This document shows, one piece after another, positions 1 to 10,100 of a DNA stretch of 64,000 nucleotides. A program made the translations under genes and the position numbers. The first letter of the stretch is position 1; each line of letters begins with the position of its first letter. This DNA is from Fasciola hepatica (taxonomy: Eukaryota > Platyhelminthes > Trematoda > Plagiorchiida > Fasciolidae). Below the pieces are notes generated by a model. The model saw only the letters and a list, made by a program, of their open reading frames with translations, had not been told where the DNA came from and did no database searches. Location: NCBI GenBank assembly GCA_948099385.1, contig CANUEZ040000156.1:806001-870000 (forward strand), written 5' to 3'.

Positions 1-125
1 CATCCAGTTGAGTTTGGATTGCTCGGGGTTGTTGAATTGGTCTTTTGATCATTTGTGTGGGTTCGATTTAGTCAGAGTACAATGCTAGTCGGTCTTGTGT
101 GCAACTGGTCTGGTCAACTAGGTTT
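1..125 (+). other. G+T-rich segment of the unit (shown in copy 1)
   Basis: By hand count, positions 1-120 hold 35 G and 18 C, and 46 T and 21 A, so the + strand is about two thirds G+T and the GC skew is about +0.3. A 7 bp inverted repeat, CCAGTTG at 4-10 and CAACTGG at 102-108, spans most of the segment. The segment ends in the T4 tract at 123-126 that loses one T in copies 54, 57, 60 and 61. No gene or known motif was recognised. Confidence 0.75.
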
Positions 126-144
126 TGCAGTTCGCATTTAAGAT

Positions 145-174
145 CGTACTTCTAGGGATCATTCCTACAGTACG
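145..174 (+). other. Stem-loop 1 of the unit core (copy 1)
   Basis: CGTACT (145-150) pairs with AGTACG (169-174). After a small internal loop (151-152 against 168), TAGGGA (153-158) pairs with TTCCTA (162-167), including one G-T wobble, around a three-base TCA loop. That gives 12 base pairs in 30 nt. No variable site falls in it in any copy. It recurs in every copy. It could be a fold in a transcript or a DNA cruciform; no RNA family was recognised. Confidence 0.6.
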
Positions 175-182
175 TATCACCA

Positions 183-207
183 GGACGTCAGTCAAACTGA
201 CCCGTCC
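183..207 (+). other. Stem-loop 2 of the unit core (copy 1)
   Basis: GGACG (183-187) pairs with CGTCC (203-207), and TCAGT (188-192) with ACTGA (196-200), around a CAA loop (193-195), with CC at 201-202 bulged. This makes ten pairs, eight bases after stem-loop 1. The variable site 215 lies just outside. The close pairing of two stable hairpins is the best hint of a structured RNA in the unit, but there is no evidence of transcription. Confidence 0.6.
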
Positions 208-320
208 ACCCAACCGCGATGACGATCCGCATGGCCTAGTCCCGAGCGTGATCCGGGTGTGTGGCTGTCCGTCGGCCTGACCTAGCGCGTGCTTGTTGCT
301 GGCTTGCTCGAATCAGCGGC

Positions 321-337
321 CGTGTGAACGTCACGCG
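321..337 (+). other. Stem-loop 3 of the unit core, with the 328 polymorphism in its loop (copy 1)
   Basis: CGTGTGA (321-327) pairs with TCACGCG (331-337), including one T-G wobble, around a three-base loop, ACG or GCG. The common A/G polymorphism at 328 is the first loop base. The rare A333G change (copies 53 and 60) converts a T-A pair into a T-G wobble, so it keeps the + strand stem. Confidence 0.55.
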
Positions 338-377
338 TGCATGGTCTGATTGAACGGACTCGGCCGCCTCCTCGGTT

Positions 378-397
378 GATCGTCCGGCCCGATCGGG
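378..397. other. Overlapping palindromes CCCGATCGGG and GATCG/CGATC (copy 1)
   Basis: A perfect 10 bp palindrome, CCCGATCGGG, lies at 388-397. GATCG at 378-382 can instead pair with CGATC at 390-394 around a 7-base loop. The two pairings are mutually exclusive. Neither is hit by variation. No known binding site was recognised. Confidence 0.5.
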
Positions 398-400
398 AAT

Positions 401-424
401 GGGGTACGCAGTTATGCGTATCTC
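401..424 (+). other. Stem-loop 4 of the unit core (copy 1)
   Basis: TACGCA (405-410) pairs perfectly with TGCGTA (415-420) around a GTTA loop. The stem extends outward to 401 and 424 with two G-C pairs and two G-T wobbles. The left arm contains one GTACGCA word (404-410) of the recurrent motif. It is invariant in all copies checked. Confidence 0.6.
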
Positions 425-437
425 ATACACCCGATTC

Positions 438-455
438 GGCCTGGAGGAACTGGCC
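438..455 (+). other. Weak GGCC stem-loop (copy 1)
   Basis: GGCC at 438-441 can pair with GGCC at 452-455 around the intervening segment, which holds a GGAGG word at 443-447. The stem is only four pairs, so this is weaker than the other core hairpins. The A+C-rich segment begins about 13 bases after it. Confidence 0.35.
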
Positions 456-467
456 TGTGCTGAGCGG

Positions 468-540
468 CTATTTCATCAAATAACACAATTACACCAACTT
501 ATTACAAACTAAAATCAACAACACACATCAAATACTATAT
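468..540 (+). other. 73-base G-free tract within the A+C-rich segment (copy 1)
   Basis: No G occurs on the + strand from 468 to 540, while 18 C do. Extending to 562 adds a single G (541). Across 471-720 the hand count is 62 C to 22 G (skew about -0.5). The complementary strand is therefore C-free and G+T rich. The A/T polymorphism at 512 and the 516G change (copies 41 and 45, the only G gained here) lie inside the tract, along with 534G in copy 30. No gene was recognised; positions 541-700 continue as A-rich sequence with nothing identifiable. Confidence 0.85.
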
Positions 541-782
541 GACCAAATCAAACTATTAACACGAACACGATCATGCACACTACACTGCCACTTGACGAGA
601 AAGAACAAATCAATTGAGAATAGTTATAATAAACAAAATACCACATGTAAACCTCAATCAACACAATCAATCACATCGAGTACGCACGAGCAGATAATTA
701 GGCTTGCCTAAATTCCCAACACGACACCAAGCGTTCACACTCAGTTTTACTCCAACTGATCACACATCGTACGCATGTGATT

Positions 783-802
783 TGCGACAGCCATATGCGA
801 CA
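783..802 (+). repeat. Paired TGCGACA heptamers with clustered variation (copy 1)
   Basis: TGCGACA occurs at 783-789 and again at 796-802. Three of the 16 substitution sites are in these 20 bases: 785 (C to A in copies 8, 10, 37, 47, 54, 55, 58 and 61), 799 (G to A in copy 52) and 800 (A to T in copies 26 and 33). The rest of the unit averages about one variable base per 75. Confidence 0.6.
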
Positions 803-868
803 TGTGCATCACGGAGCCACAGTGTACGGATGATGCGAGACATAGAAAAGCACCAGATGCACGGGAAA

Positions 869-880
869 GCGCGCGCATGC
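869..880. other. Alternating purine-pyrimidine tract (copy 1)
   Basis: GCGCGCGCATGC is 12 bases of strict purine-pyrimidine alternation, a composition known to favour left-handed Z-DNA. It contains no variable site and recurs once per unit. Confidence 0.55.
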
Positions 881-3800
881 AAGTACGGACGAAACATACT
901 ACTGACACGGGAGCATTCAGTAGATAACTATTTAGCTCGTCTCGCACACAATCATGCTCGTCGTGTGCAATCCTGCTGCAAAGGGAGGAGATGAATTGGA
1001 TAACTTATTCTTCATTCGCATCCAGTTGAGTTTGGATTGCTCGGGGTTGTTGAATTGGTCTTTTGATCATTTGTGTGGGTTCGATTTAGTCAGAGTACAA
1101 TGCTAGTCGGTCTTGTGTGCAACTGGTCTGGTCAACTAGGTTTTGCAGTTCGCATTTAAGATCGTACTTCTAGGGATCATTCCTACAGTACGTATCACCA
1201 GGACGTCAGTCAAACTGACCCGTCCACCCAACCGCGATGACGATCCGCATGGCCTAGTCCCGAGCGTGATCCGGGTGTGTGGCTGTCCGTCGGCCTGACC
1301 TAGCGCGTGCTTGTTGCTGGCTTGCTCGAATCAGCGGCCGTGTGAGCGTCACGCGTGCATGGTCTGATTGAACGGACTCGGCCGCCTCCTCGGTTGATCG
1401 TCCGGCCCGATCGGGAATGGGGTACGCAGTTATGCGTATCTCATACACCCGATTCGGCCTGGAGGAACTGGCCTGTGCTGAGCGGCTATTTCATCAAATA
1501 ACACAATTACACCAACTTATTACAAACTAAAATCAACAACACACATCAAATACTATATGACCAAATCAAACTATTAACACGAACACGATCATGCACACTA
1601 CACTGCCACTTGACGAGAAAGAACAAATCAATTGAGAATAGTTATAATAAACAAAATACCACATGTAAACCTCAATCAACACAATCAATCACATCGAGTA
1701 CGCACGAGCAGATAATTAGGCTTGCCTAAATTCCCAACACGACACCAAGCGTTCACACTCAGTTTTACTCCAACTGATCACACATCGTACGCATGTGATT
1801 TGCGACAGCCATATGCGACATGTGCATCACGGAGCCACAGTGTACGGATGATGCGAGACATAGAAAAGCACCAGATGCACGGGAAAGCGCGCGCATGCAA
1901 GTACGGACGAAACATACTACTGACACGGGAGCATTCAGTAGATAACTATTTAGCTCGTCTCGCACACAATCATGCTCGTCGTGTGCAATCCTGCTGCAAA
2001 GGGAGGAGATGAATTGGATAACTTATTCTTCATTCGCATCCAGTTGAGTTTGGATTGCTCGGGGTTGTTGAATTGGTCTTTTGATCATTTGTGTGGGTTC
2101 GATTTAGTCAGAGTACAATGCTAGTCGGTCTTGTGTGCAACTGGTCTGGTCAACTAGGTTTTGCAGTTCGCATTTAAGATCGTACTTCTAGGGATCATTC
2201 CTACAGTACGTATCACCAGGACGTCAGTCAAACTGACCCGTCCACCCAACCGCGATGACGATCCGCATGGCCTAGTCCCGAGCGTGATCCGGGTGTGTGG
2301 CTGTCCGTCGGCCTGACCTAGCGCGTGCTTGTTGCTGGCTTGCTCGAATCAGCGGCCGTGTGAACGTCACGCGTGCATGGTCTGATTGAACGGACTCGGC
2401 CGCCTCCTCGGTTGATCGTCCGGCCCGATCGGGAATGGGGTACGCAGTTATGCGTATCTCATACACCCGATTCGGCCTGGAGGAACTGGCCTGTGCTGAG
2501 CGGCTATTTCATCAAATAACACAATTACACCAACTTATTACAAACTAAAATCAACAACACACATCAAATACTATATGACCAAATCAAACTATTAACACGA
2601 ACACGATCATGCACACTACACTGCCACTTGACGAGAAAGAACAAATCAATTGAGAATAGTTATAATAAACAAAATACCACATGTAAACCTCAATCAACAC
2701 AATCAATCACATCGAGTACGCACGAGCAGATAATTAGGCTTGCCTAAATTCCCAACACGACACCAAGCGTTCACACTCAGTTTTACTCCAACTGATCACA
2801 CATCGTACGCATGTGATTTGCGACAGCCATATGCGACATGTGCATCACGGAGCCACAGTGTACGGATGATGCGAGACATAGAAAAGCACCAGATGCACGG
2901 GAAAGCGCGCGCATGCAAGTACGGACGAAACATACTACTGACACGGGAGCATTCAGTAGATAACTATTTAGCTCGTCTCGCACACAATCATGCTCGTCGT
3001 GTGCAATCCTGCTGCAAAGGGAGGAGATGAATTGGATAACTTATTCTTCATTCGCATCCAGTTGAGTTTGGATTGCTCGGGGTTGTTGAATTGGTCTTTT
3101 GATCATTTGTGTGGGTTCGATTTAGTCAGAGTACAATGCTAGTCGGTCTTGTGTGCAACTGGTCTGGTCAACTAGGTTTTGCAGTTCGCATTTAAGATCG
3201 TACTTCTAGGGATCATTCCTACAGTACGTATCACCAGGACGTCAGTCAAACTGACCCGTCCACCCAACCGCGATGACGATCCGCATGGCCTAGTCCCGAG
3301 CGTGATCCGGGTGTGTGGCTGTCCGTCGGCCTGACCTAGCGCGTGCTTGTTGCTGGCTTGCTCGAATCAGCGGCCGTGTGAGCGTCACGCGTGCATGGTC
3401 TGATTGAACGGACTCGGCCGCCTCCTCGGTTGATCGTCCGGCCCGATCGGGAATGGGGTACGCAGTTATGCGTATCTCATACACCCGATTCGGCCTGGAG
3501 GAACTGGCCTGTGCTGAGCGGCTATTTCATCAAATAACACAATTACACCAACTTATTACAAACTAAAATCAACAACACACATCAAATACTATATGACCAA
3601 ATCAAACTATTAACACGAACACGATCATGCACACTACACTGCCACTTGACGAGAAAGAACAAATCAATTGAGAATAGTTATAATAAACAAAATACCACAT
3701 GTAAACCTCAATCAACACAATCAATCACATCGAGTACGCACGAGCAGATAATTAGGCTTGCCTAAATTCCCAACACGACACCAAGCGTTCACACTCAGTT

Positions 3801-6800
3801 TTACTCCAACTGATCACACATCGTACGCATGTGATTTGCGACAGCCATATGCGACATGTGCATCACGGAGCCACAGTGTACGGATGATGCGAGACATAGA
3901 AAAGCACCAGATGCACGGGAAAGCGCGCGCATGCAAGTACGGACGAAACATACTACTGACACGGGAGCATTCAGTAGATAACTATTTAGCTCGTCTCGCA
4001 CACAATCATGCTCGTCGTGTGCAATCCTGCTGCAAAGGGAGGAGATGAATTGGATAACTTATTCTTCATTCGCATCCAGTTGAGTTTGGATTGCTCGGGG
4101 TTGTTGAATTGGTCTTTTGATCATTTGTGTGGGTTCGATTTAGTCAGAGTACAATGCTAGTCGGTCTTGTGTGCAACTGGTCTGGTCAACTAGGTTTTGC
4201 AGTTCGCATTTAAGATCGTACTTCTAGGGATCATTCCTACAGTACGTATCACCAGGACGTCAGTCAAACTGACCCGTCCACCCAACCGCGATGACGATCC
4301 GCATGGCCTAGTCCCGAGCGTGATCCGGGTGTGTGGCTGTCCGTCGGCCTGACCTAGCGCGTGCTTGTTGCTGGCTTGCTCGAATCAGCGGCCGTGTGAA
4401 CGTCACGCGTGCATGGTCTGATTGAACGGACTCGGCCGCCTCCTCGGTTGATCGTCCGGCCCGATCGGGAATGGGGTACGCAGTTATGCGTATCTCATAC
4501 ACCCGATTCGGCCTGGAGGAACTGGCCTGTGCTGAGCGGCTATTTCATCAAATAACACAATTACACCAACTTATTACAAACTATAATCAACAACACACAT
4601 CAAATACTATATGACCAAATCAAACTATTAACACGAACACGATCATGCACACTACACTGCCACTTGACGAGAAAGAACAAATCAATTGAGAATAGTTATA
4701 ATAAACAAAATACCACATGTAAACCTCAATCAACACAATCAATCACATCGAGTACGCACGAGCAGATAATTAGGCTTGCCTAAATTCCCAACACGACACC
4801 AAGCGTTCACACTCAGTTTTACTCCAACTGATCACACATCGTACGCATGTGATTTGCGACAGCCATATGCGACATGTGCATCACGGAGCCACAGTGTACG
4901 GATGATGCGAGACATAGAAAAGCACCAGATGCACGGGAAAGCGCGCGCATGCAAGTACGGACGAAACATACTACTGACACGGGAGCATTCAGTAGATAAC
5001 TATTTAGCTCGTCTCGCACACAATCATGCTCGTCGTGTGCAATCCTGCTGCAAAGGGAGGAGATGAATTGGATAACTTATTCTTCATTCGCATCCAGTTG
5101 AGTTTGGATTGCTCGGGGTTGTTGAATTGGTCTTTTGATCATTTGTGTGGGTTCGATTTAGTCAGAGTACAATGCTAGTCGGTCTTGTGTGCAACTGGTC
5201 TGGTCAACTAGGTTTTGCAGTTCGCATTTAAGATCGTACTTCTAGGGATCATTCCTACAGTACGTATCACCAGGACGTCAGTCAAACTGACCCGTCCACC
5301 CAACCGCGATGACGATCCGCATGGCCTAGTCCCGAGCGTGATCCGGGTGTGTGGCTGTCCGTCGGCCTGACCTAGCGCGTGCTTGTTGCTGGCTTGCTCG
5401 AATCAGCGGCCGTGTGAGCGTCACGCGTGCATGGTCTGATTGAACGGACTCGGCCGCCTCCTCGGTTGATCGTCCGGCCCGATCGGGAATGGGGTACGCA
5501 GTTATGCGTATCTCATACACCCGATTCGGCCTGGAGGAACTGGCCTGTGCTGAGCGGCTATTTCATCAAATAACACAATTACACCAACTTATTACAAACT
5601 AAAATCAACAACACACATCAAATACTATATGACCAAATCAAACTATTAACACGAACACGATCATGCACACTACACTGCCACTTGACGAGAAAGAACAAAT
5701 CAATTGAGAATAGTTATAATAAACAAAATACCACATGTAAACCTCAATCAACACAATCAATCACATCGAGTACGCACGAGCAGATAATTAGGCTTGCCTA
5801 AATTCCCAACACGACACCAAGCGTTCACACTCAGTTTTACTCCAACTGATCACACATCGTACGCATGTGATTTGCGACAGCCATATGCGACATGTGCATC
5901 ACGGAGCCACAGTGTACGGATGATGCGAGACATAGAAAAGCACCAGATGCACGGGAAAGCGCGCGCATGCAAGTACGGACGAAACATACTACTGACACGG
6001 GAGCATTCAGTAGATAACTATTTAGCTCGTCTCGCACACAATCATGCTCGTCGTGTGCAATCCTGCTGCAAAGGGAGGAGATGAATTGGATAACTTATTC
6101 TTCATTCGCATCCAGTTGAGTTTGGATTGCTCGGGGTTGTTGAATTGGTCTTTTGATCATTTGTGTGGGTTCGATTTAGTCAGAGTACAATGCTAGTCGG
6201 TCTTGTGTGCAACTGGTCTGGTCAACTAGGTTTTGCAGTTCGCATTTAAGATCGTACTTCTAGGGATCATTCCTACAGTACGTATCACCAGGACGTCAGT
6301 CAAACTGACCCGTCCACCCAACCGCGATGACGATCCGCATGGCCTAGTCCCGAGCGTGATCCGGGTGTGTGGCTGTCCGTCGGCCTGACCTAGCGCGTGC
6401 TTGTTGCTGGCTTGCTCGAATCAGCGGCCGTGTGAGCGTCACGCGTGCATGGTCTGATTGAACGGACTCGGCCGCCTCCTCGGTTGATCGTCCGGCCCGA
6501 TCGGGAATGGGGTACGCAGTTATGCGTATCTCATACACCCGATTCGGCCTGGAGGAACTGGCCTGTGCTGAGCGGCTATTTCATCAAATAACACAATTAC
6601 ACCAACTTATTACAAACTAAAATCAACAACACACATCAAATACTATATGACCAAATCAAACTATTAACACGAACACGATCATGCACACTACACTGCCACT
6701 TGACGAGAAAGAACAAATCAATTGAGAATAGTTATAATAAACAAAATACCACATGTAAACCTCAATCAACACAATCAATCACATCGAGTACGCACGAGCA

Positions 6801-7126
6801 GATAATTAGGCTTGCCTAAATTCCCAACACGACACCAAGCGTTCACACTCAGTTTTACTCCAACTGATCACACATCGTACGCATGTGATTTGCGACAGCC
6901 ATATGCGACATGTGCATCACGGAGCCACAGTGTACGGATGATGCGAGACATAGAAAAGCACCAGATGCACGGGAAAGCGCGCGCATGCAAGTACGGACGA
7001 AACATACTACTGACACGGGAGCATTCAGTAGATAACTATTTAGCTCGTCTCGCACACAATCATGCTCGTCGTGTGCAATCCTGCTGCAAAGGGAGGAGAT
7101 GAATTGGATAACTTATTCTTCATTCG

Positions 7127-10100
7127 CATCCAGTTGAGTTTGGATTGCTCGGGGTTGTTGAATTGGTCTTTTGATCATTTGTGTGGGTTCGATTTAGTCA
7201 GAGTACAATGCTAGTCGGTCTTGTGTGCAACTGGTCTGGTCAACTAGGTTTTGCAGTTCGCATTTAAGATCGTACTTCTAGGGATCATTCCTACAGTACG
7301 TATCACCAGGACGTCAGTCAAACTGACCCGTCCACCCAACCGCGATGACGATCCGCATGGCCTAGTCCCGAGCGTGATCCGGGTGTGTGGCTGTCCGTCG
7401 GCCTGACCTAGCGCGTGCTTGTTGCTGGCTTGCTCGAATCAGCGGCCGTGTGAACGTCACGCGTGCATGGTCTGATTGAACGGACTCGGCCGCCTCCTCG
7501 GTTGATCGTCCGGCCCGATCGGGAATGGGGTACGCAGTTATGCGTATCTCATACACCCGATTCGGCCTGGAGGAACTGGCCTGTGCTGAGCGGCTATTTC
7601 ATCAAATAACACAATTACACCAACTTATTACAAACTATAATCAACAACACACATCAAATACTATATGACCAAATCAAACTATTAACACGAACACGATCAT
7701 GCACACTACACTGCCACTTGACGAGAAAGAACAAATCAATTGAGAATAGTTATAATAAACAAAATACCACATGTAAACCTCAATCAACACAATCAATCAC
7801 ATCGAGTACGCACGAGCAGATAATTAGGCTTGCCTAAATTCCCAACACGACACCAAGCGTTCACACTCAGTTTTACTCCAACTGATCACACATCGTACGC
7901 ATGTGATTTGAGACAGCCATATGCGACATGTGCATCACGGAGCCACAGTGTACGGATGATGCGAGACATAGAAAAGCACCAGATGCACGGGAAAGCGCGC
8001 GCATGCAAGTACGGACGAAACATACTACTGACACGGGAGCATTCAGTAGATAACTATTTAGCTCGTCTCGCACACAATCATGCTCGTCGTGTGCAATCCT
8101 GCTGCAAAGGGAGGAGATGAATTGGATAACTTATTCTTCATTCGCATCCAGTTGAGTTTGGATTGCTCGGGGTTGTTGAATTGGTCTTTTGATCATTTGT
8201 GTGGGTTCGATTTAGTCAGAGTACAATGCTAGTCGGTCTTGTGTGCAACTGGTCTGGTCAACTAGGTTTTGCAGTTCGCATTTAAGATCGTACTTCTAGG
8301 GATCATTCCTACAGTACGTATCACCAGGACGTCAGTCAAACTGACCCGTCCACCCAACCGCGATGACGATCCGCATGGCCTAGTCCCGAGCGTGATCCGG
8401 GTGTGTGGCTGTCCGTCGGCCTGACCTAGCGCGTGCTTGTTGCTGGCTTGCTCGAATCAGCGGCCGTGTGAGCGTCACGCGTGCATGGTCTGATTGAACG
8501 GACTCGGCCGCCTCCTCGGTTGATCGTCCGGCCCGATCGGGAATGGGGTACGCAGTTATGCGTATCTCATACACCCGATTCGGCCTGGAGGAACTGGCCT
8601 GTGCTGAGCGGCTATTTCATCAAATAACACAATTACACCAACTTATTACAAACTAAAATCAACAACACACATCAAATACTATATGACCAAATCAAAATAT
8701 TAACACGAACACGATCATGCACACTACACTGCCACTTGACGAGAAAGAACAAATCAATTGAGAATAGTTATAATAAACAAAATACCACATGTAAACCTCA
8801 ATCAACACAATCAATCACATCGAGTACGCACGAGCAGATAATTAGGCTTGCCTAAATTCCCAACACGACACCAAGCGTTCACACTCAGTTTTACTCCAAC
8901 TGATCACACATCGTACGCATGTGATTTGCGACAGCCATATGCGACATGTGCATCACGGAGCCACAGTGTACGGATGATGCGAGACATAGAAAAGCACCAG
9001 ATGCACGGGAAAGCGCGCGCATGCAAGTACGGACGAAACATACTACTGACACGGGAGCATTCAGTAGATAACTATTTAGCTCGTCTCGCACACAATCATG
9101 CTCGTCGTGTGCAATCCTGCTGCAAAGGGAGGAGATGAATTGGATAACTTATTCTTCATTCGCATCCAGTTGAGTTTGGATTGCTCGGGGTTGTTGAATT
9201 GGTCTTTTGATCATTTGTGTGGGTTCGATTTAGTCAGAGTACAATGCTAGTCGGTCTTGTGTGCAACTGGTCTGGTCAACTAGGTTTTGCAGTTCGCATT
9301 TAAGATCGTACTTCTAGGGATCATTCCTACAGTACGTATCACCAGGACGTCAGTCAAACTGACCCGTCCACCCAACCGCGATGACGATCCGCATGGCCTA
9401 GTCCCGAGCGTGATCCGGGTGTGTGGCTGTCCGTCGGCCTGACCTAGCGCGTGCTTGTTGCTGGCTTGCTCGAATCAGCGGCCGTGTGAGCGTCACGCGT
9501 GCATGGTCTGATTGAACGGACTCGGCCGCCTCCTCGGTTGATCGTCCGGCCCGATCGGGAATGGGGTACGCAGTTATGCGTATCTCATACACCCGATTCG
9601 GCCTGGAGGAACTGGCCTGTGCTGAGCGGCTATTTCATCAAATAACACAATTACACCAACTTATTACAAACTAAAATCAACAACACACATCAAATACTAT
9701 ATGACCAAATCAAACTATTAACACGAACACGATCATGCACACTACACTGCCACTTGACGAGAAAGAACAAATCAATTGAGAATAGTTATAATAAACAAAA
9801 TACCACATGTAAACCTCAATCAACACAATCAATCACATCGAGTACGCACGAGCAGATAATTAGGCTTGCCTAAATTCCCAACACGACACCAAGCGTTCAC
9901 ACTCAGTTTTACTCCAACTGATCACACATCGTACGCATGTGATTTGAGACAGCCATATGCGACATGTGCATCACGGAGCCACAGTGTACGGATGATGCGA
10001 GACATAGAAAAGCACCAGATGCACGGGAAAGCGCGCGCATGCAAGTACGGACGAAACATACTACTGACACGGGAGCATTCAGTAGATAACTATTTAGCTC

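Larger units (their letters stand above)
181..460. other. GC-rich core of the unit (copy 1)
   Basis: About 62% GC by hand count, against about 34% in 471-720. It holds most of the unit's CpGs, two CGGCCG sites (317-322 and 361-366), repeated GGCCT words (233, 274, 438, 452) and several hairpins. Unit sites 215, 251, 319, 328 and 333 vary here. A 64-codon open frame on the minus strand (236-430, GTG start) spans the core but shows replacement changes and no start signal, so it is not annotated as a gene. Confidence 0.7.
404..889 (+). repeat. Five-fold GTACG(C/G)A word within the unit (copy 1)
   Basis: GTACGCA occurs at 404-410, 680-686 and 769-775, and GTACGGA at 824-830 and 883-889, all on the + strand. 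A near match, GTACGTA, lies at 170-176. Chance expectation for this degenerate 7-mer is roughly 0.12 per unit per strand. Spacings are 276, 89, 55 and 59 bases. None of the 18 variable sites falls inside any of the five words. They may be binding sites for a satellite-associated protein; no known factor is assigned. Confidence 0.6.
704..994 (+). other. Longest recurrent open frame (96 codons), probably not a gene
   Basis: This frame starts at TTG and ends at TGA. It recurs in every complete copy except 38, 48 and 50, where the AT insertion shifts it, and it is cut by the window end in copy 63. The predicted product is basic and rich in His, Arg and Cys. I recognise no domain, signal peptide or membrane segment. 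No clear ribosome-binding sequence precedes the TTG, and an ATG pair occurs only at 830 and 833. Changes inside it among copies are two silent (785, 799), two replacement (Thr to Ser at 800, Asp to Asn at 923) and one frameshift, which gives no sign of selection on the protein. A 66-codon frame on the other strand (747-947) overlaps it. I list it only because it is the best coding candidate. Confidence 0.1.
1..7126 (+). repeat. Array copies 1-7
   Basis: Copies start at 1, 1019, 2037, 3055, 4073, 5091 and 6109. Written as base at unit 328 / base at unit 512, they are A/A, G/A, A/A, G/A, A/T, G/A, G/A. No rare variants were seen. The first four copies alternate A and G at 328, a short dimer-like pattern that breaks at copy 5. 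The commonest haplotype of the whole array is G/A (23 of 63 copies). Confidence 0.93.

Noticed and set aside
25..35. GGGGTTGTTGA resembling the kinetoplast minicircle block CSB-3 (about 1 kb unit)
   Set aside because: Only the first seven bases match, the other two conserved blocks are absent, and at about 48% GC the unit is not AT-rich like minicircles.
60..70. GGTTCGATTTA resembling a tRNA B box
   Set aside because: It lacks the final CC, there is no T-arm pairing, no suitable A box upstream and no cloverleaf.
236..430. 64-codon minus-strand frame present in every copy
   Set aside because: It starts at GTG with no ribosome-binding site, lies in GC-rich DNA where stops are rare, matches no family I know, and shows replacement changes among copies.
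443..483. GGAGG followed nine bases later by GTG at 457
   Set aside because: The frame is only eight codons before TAA.
592..630. TTGACG at 592 and TATAAT at 625 as a bacterial promoter
   Set aside because: The gap is about 27 bases instead of about 17, and A-rich DNA gives such boxes by chance.
827..848. CGGATGA followed by GAAA, recalling the hammerhead ribozyme core
   Set aside because: The core should read CUGANGA, and the second base here is G. I could not find the flanking stems I and III.
747..947. 66-codon minus-strand frame opposite the 96-codon frame
   Set aside because: It is antisense to another weak frame. Its N-terminal half is hydrophobic and Cys-rich, but there is no start signal or recognisable motif, and copies differ by Ala/Ser, Ser/Thr and Ser/Leu changes.
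981..1029. AAGGGAGGAG directly before ATG at 991
   Set aside because: It looks like a strong Shine-Dalgarno sequence, but the frame has only 12 codons before TGA and the spacing is too short. The context is a satellite, probably eukaryotic.
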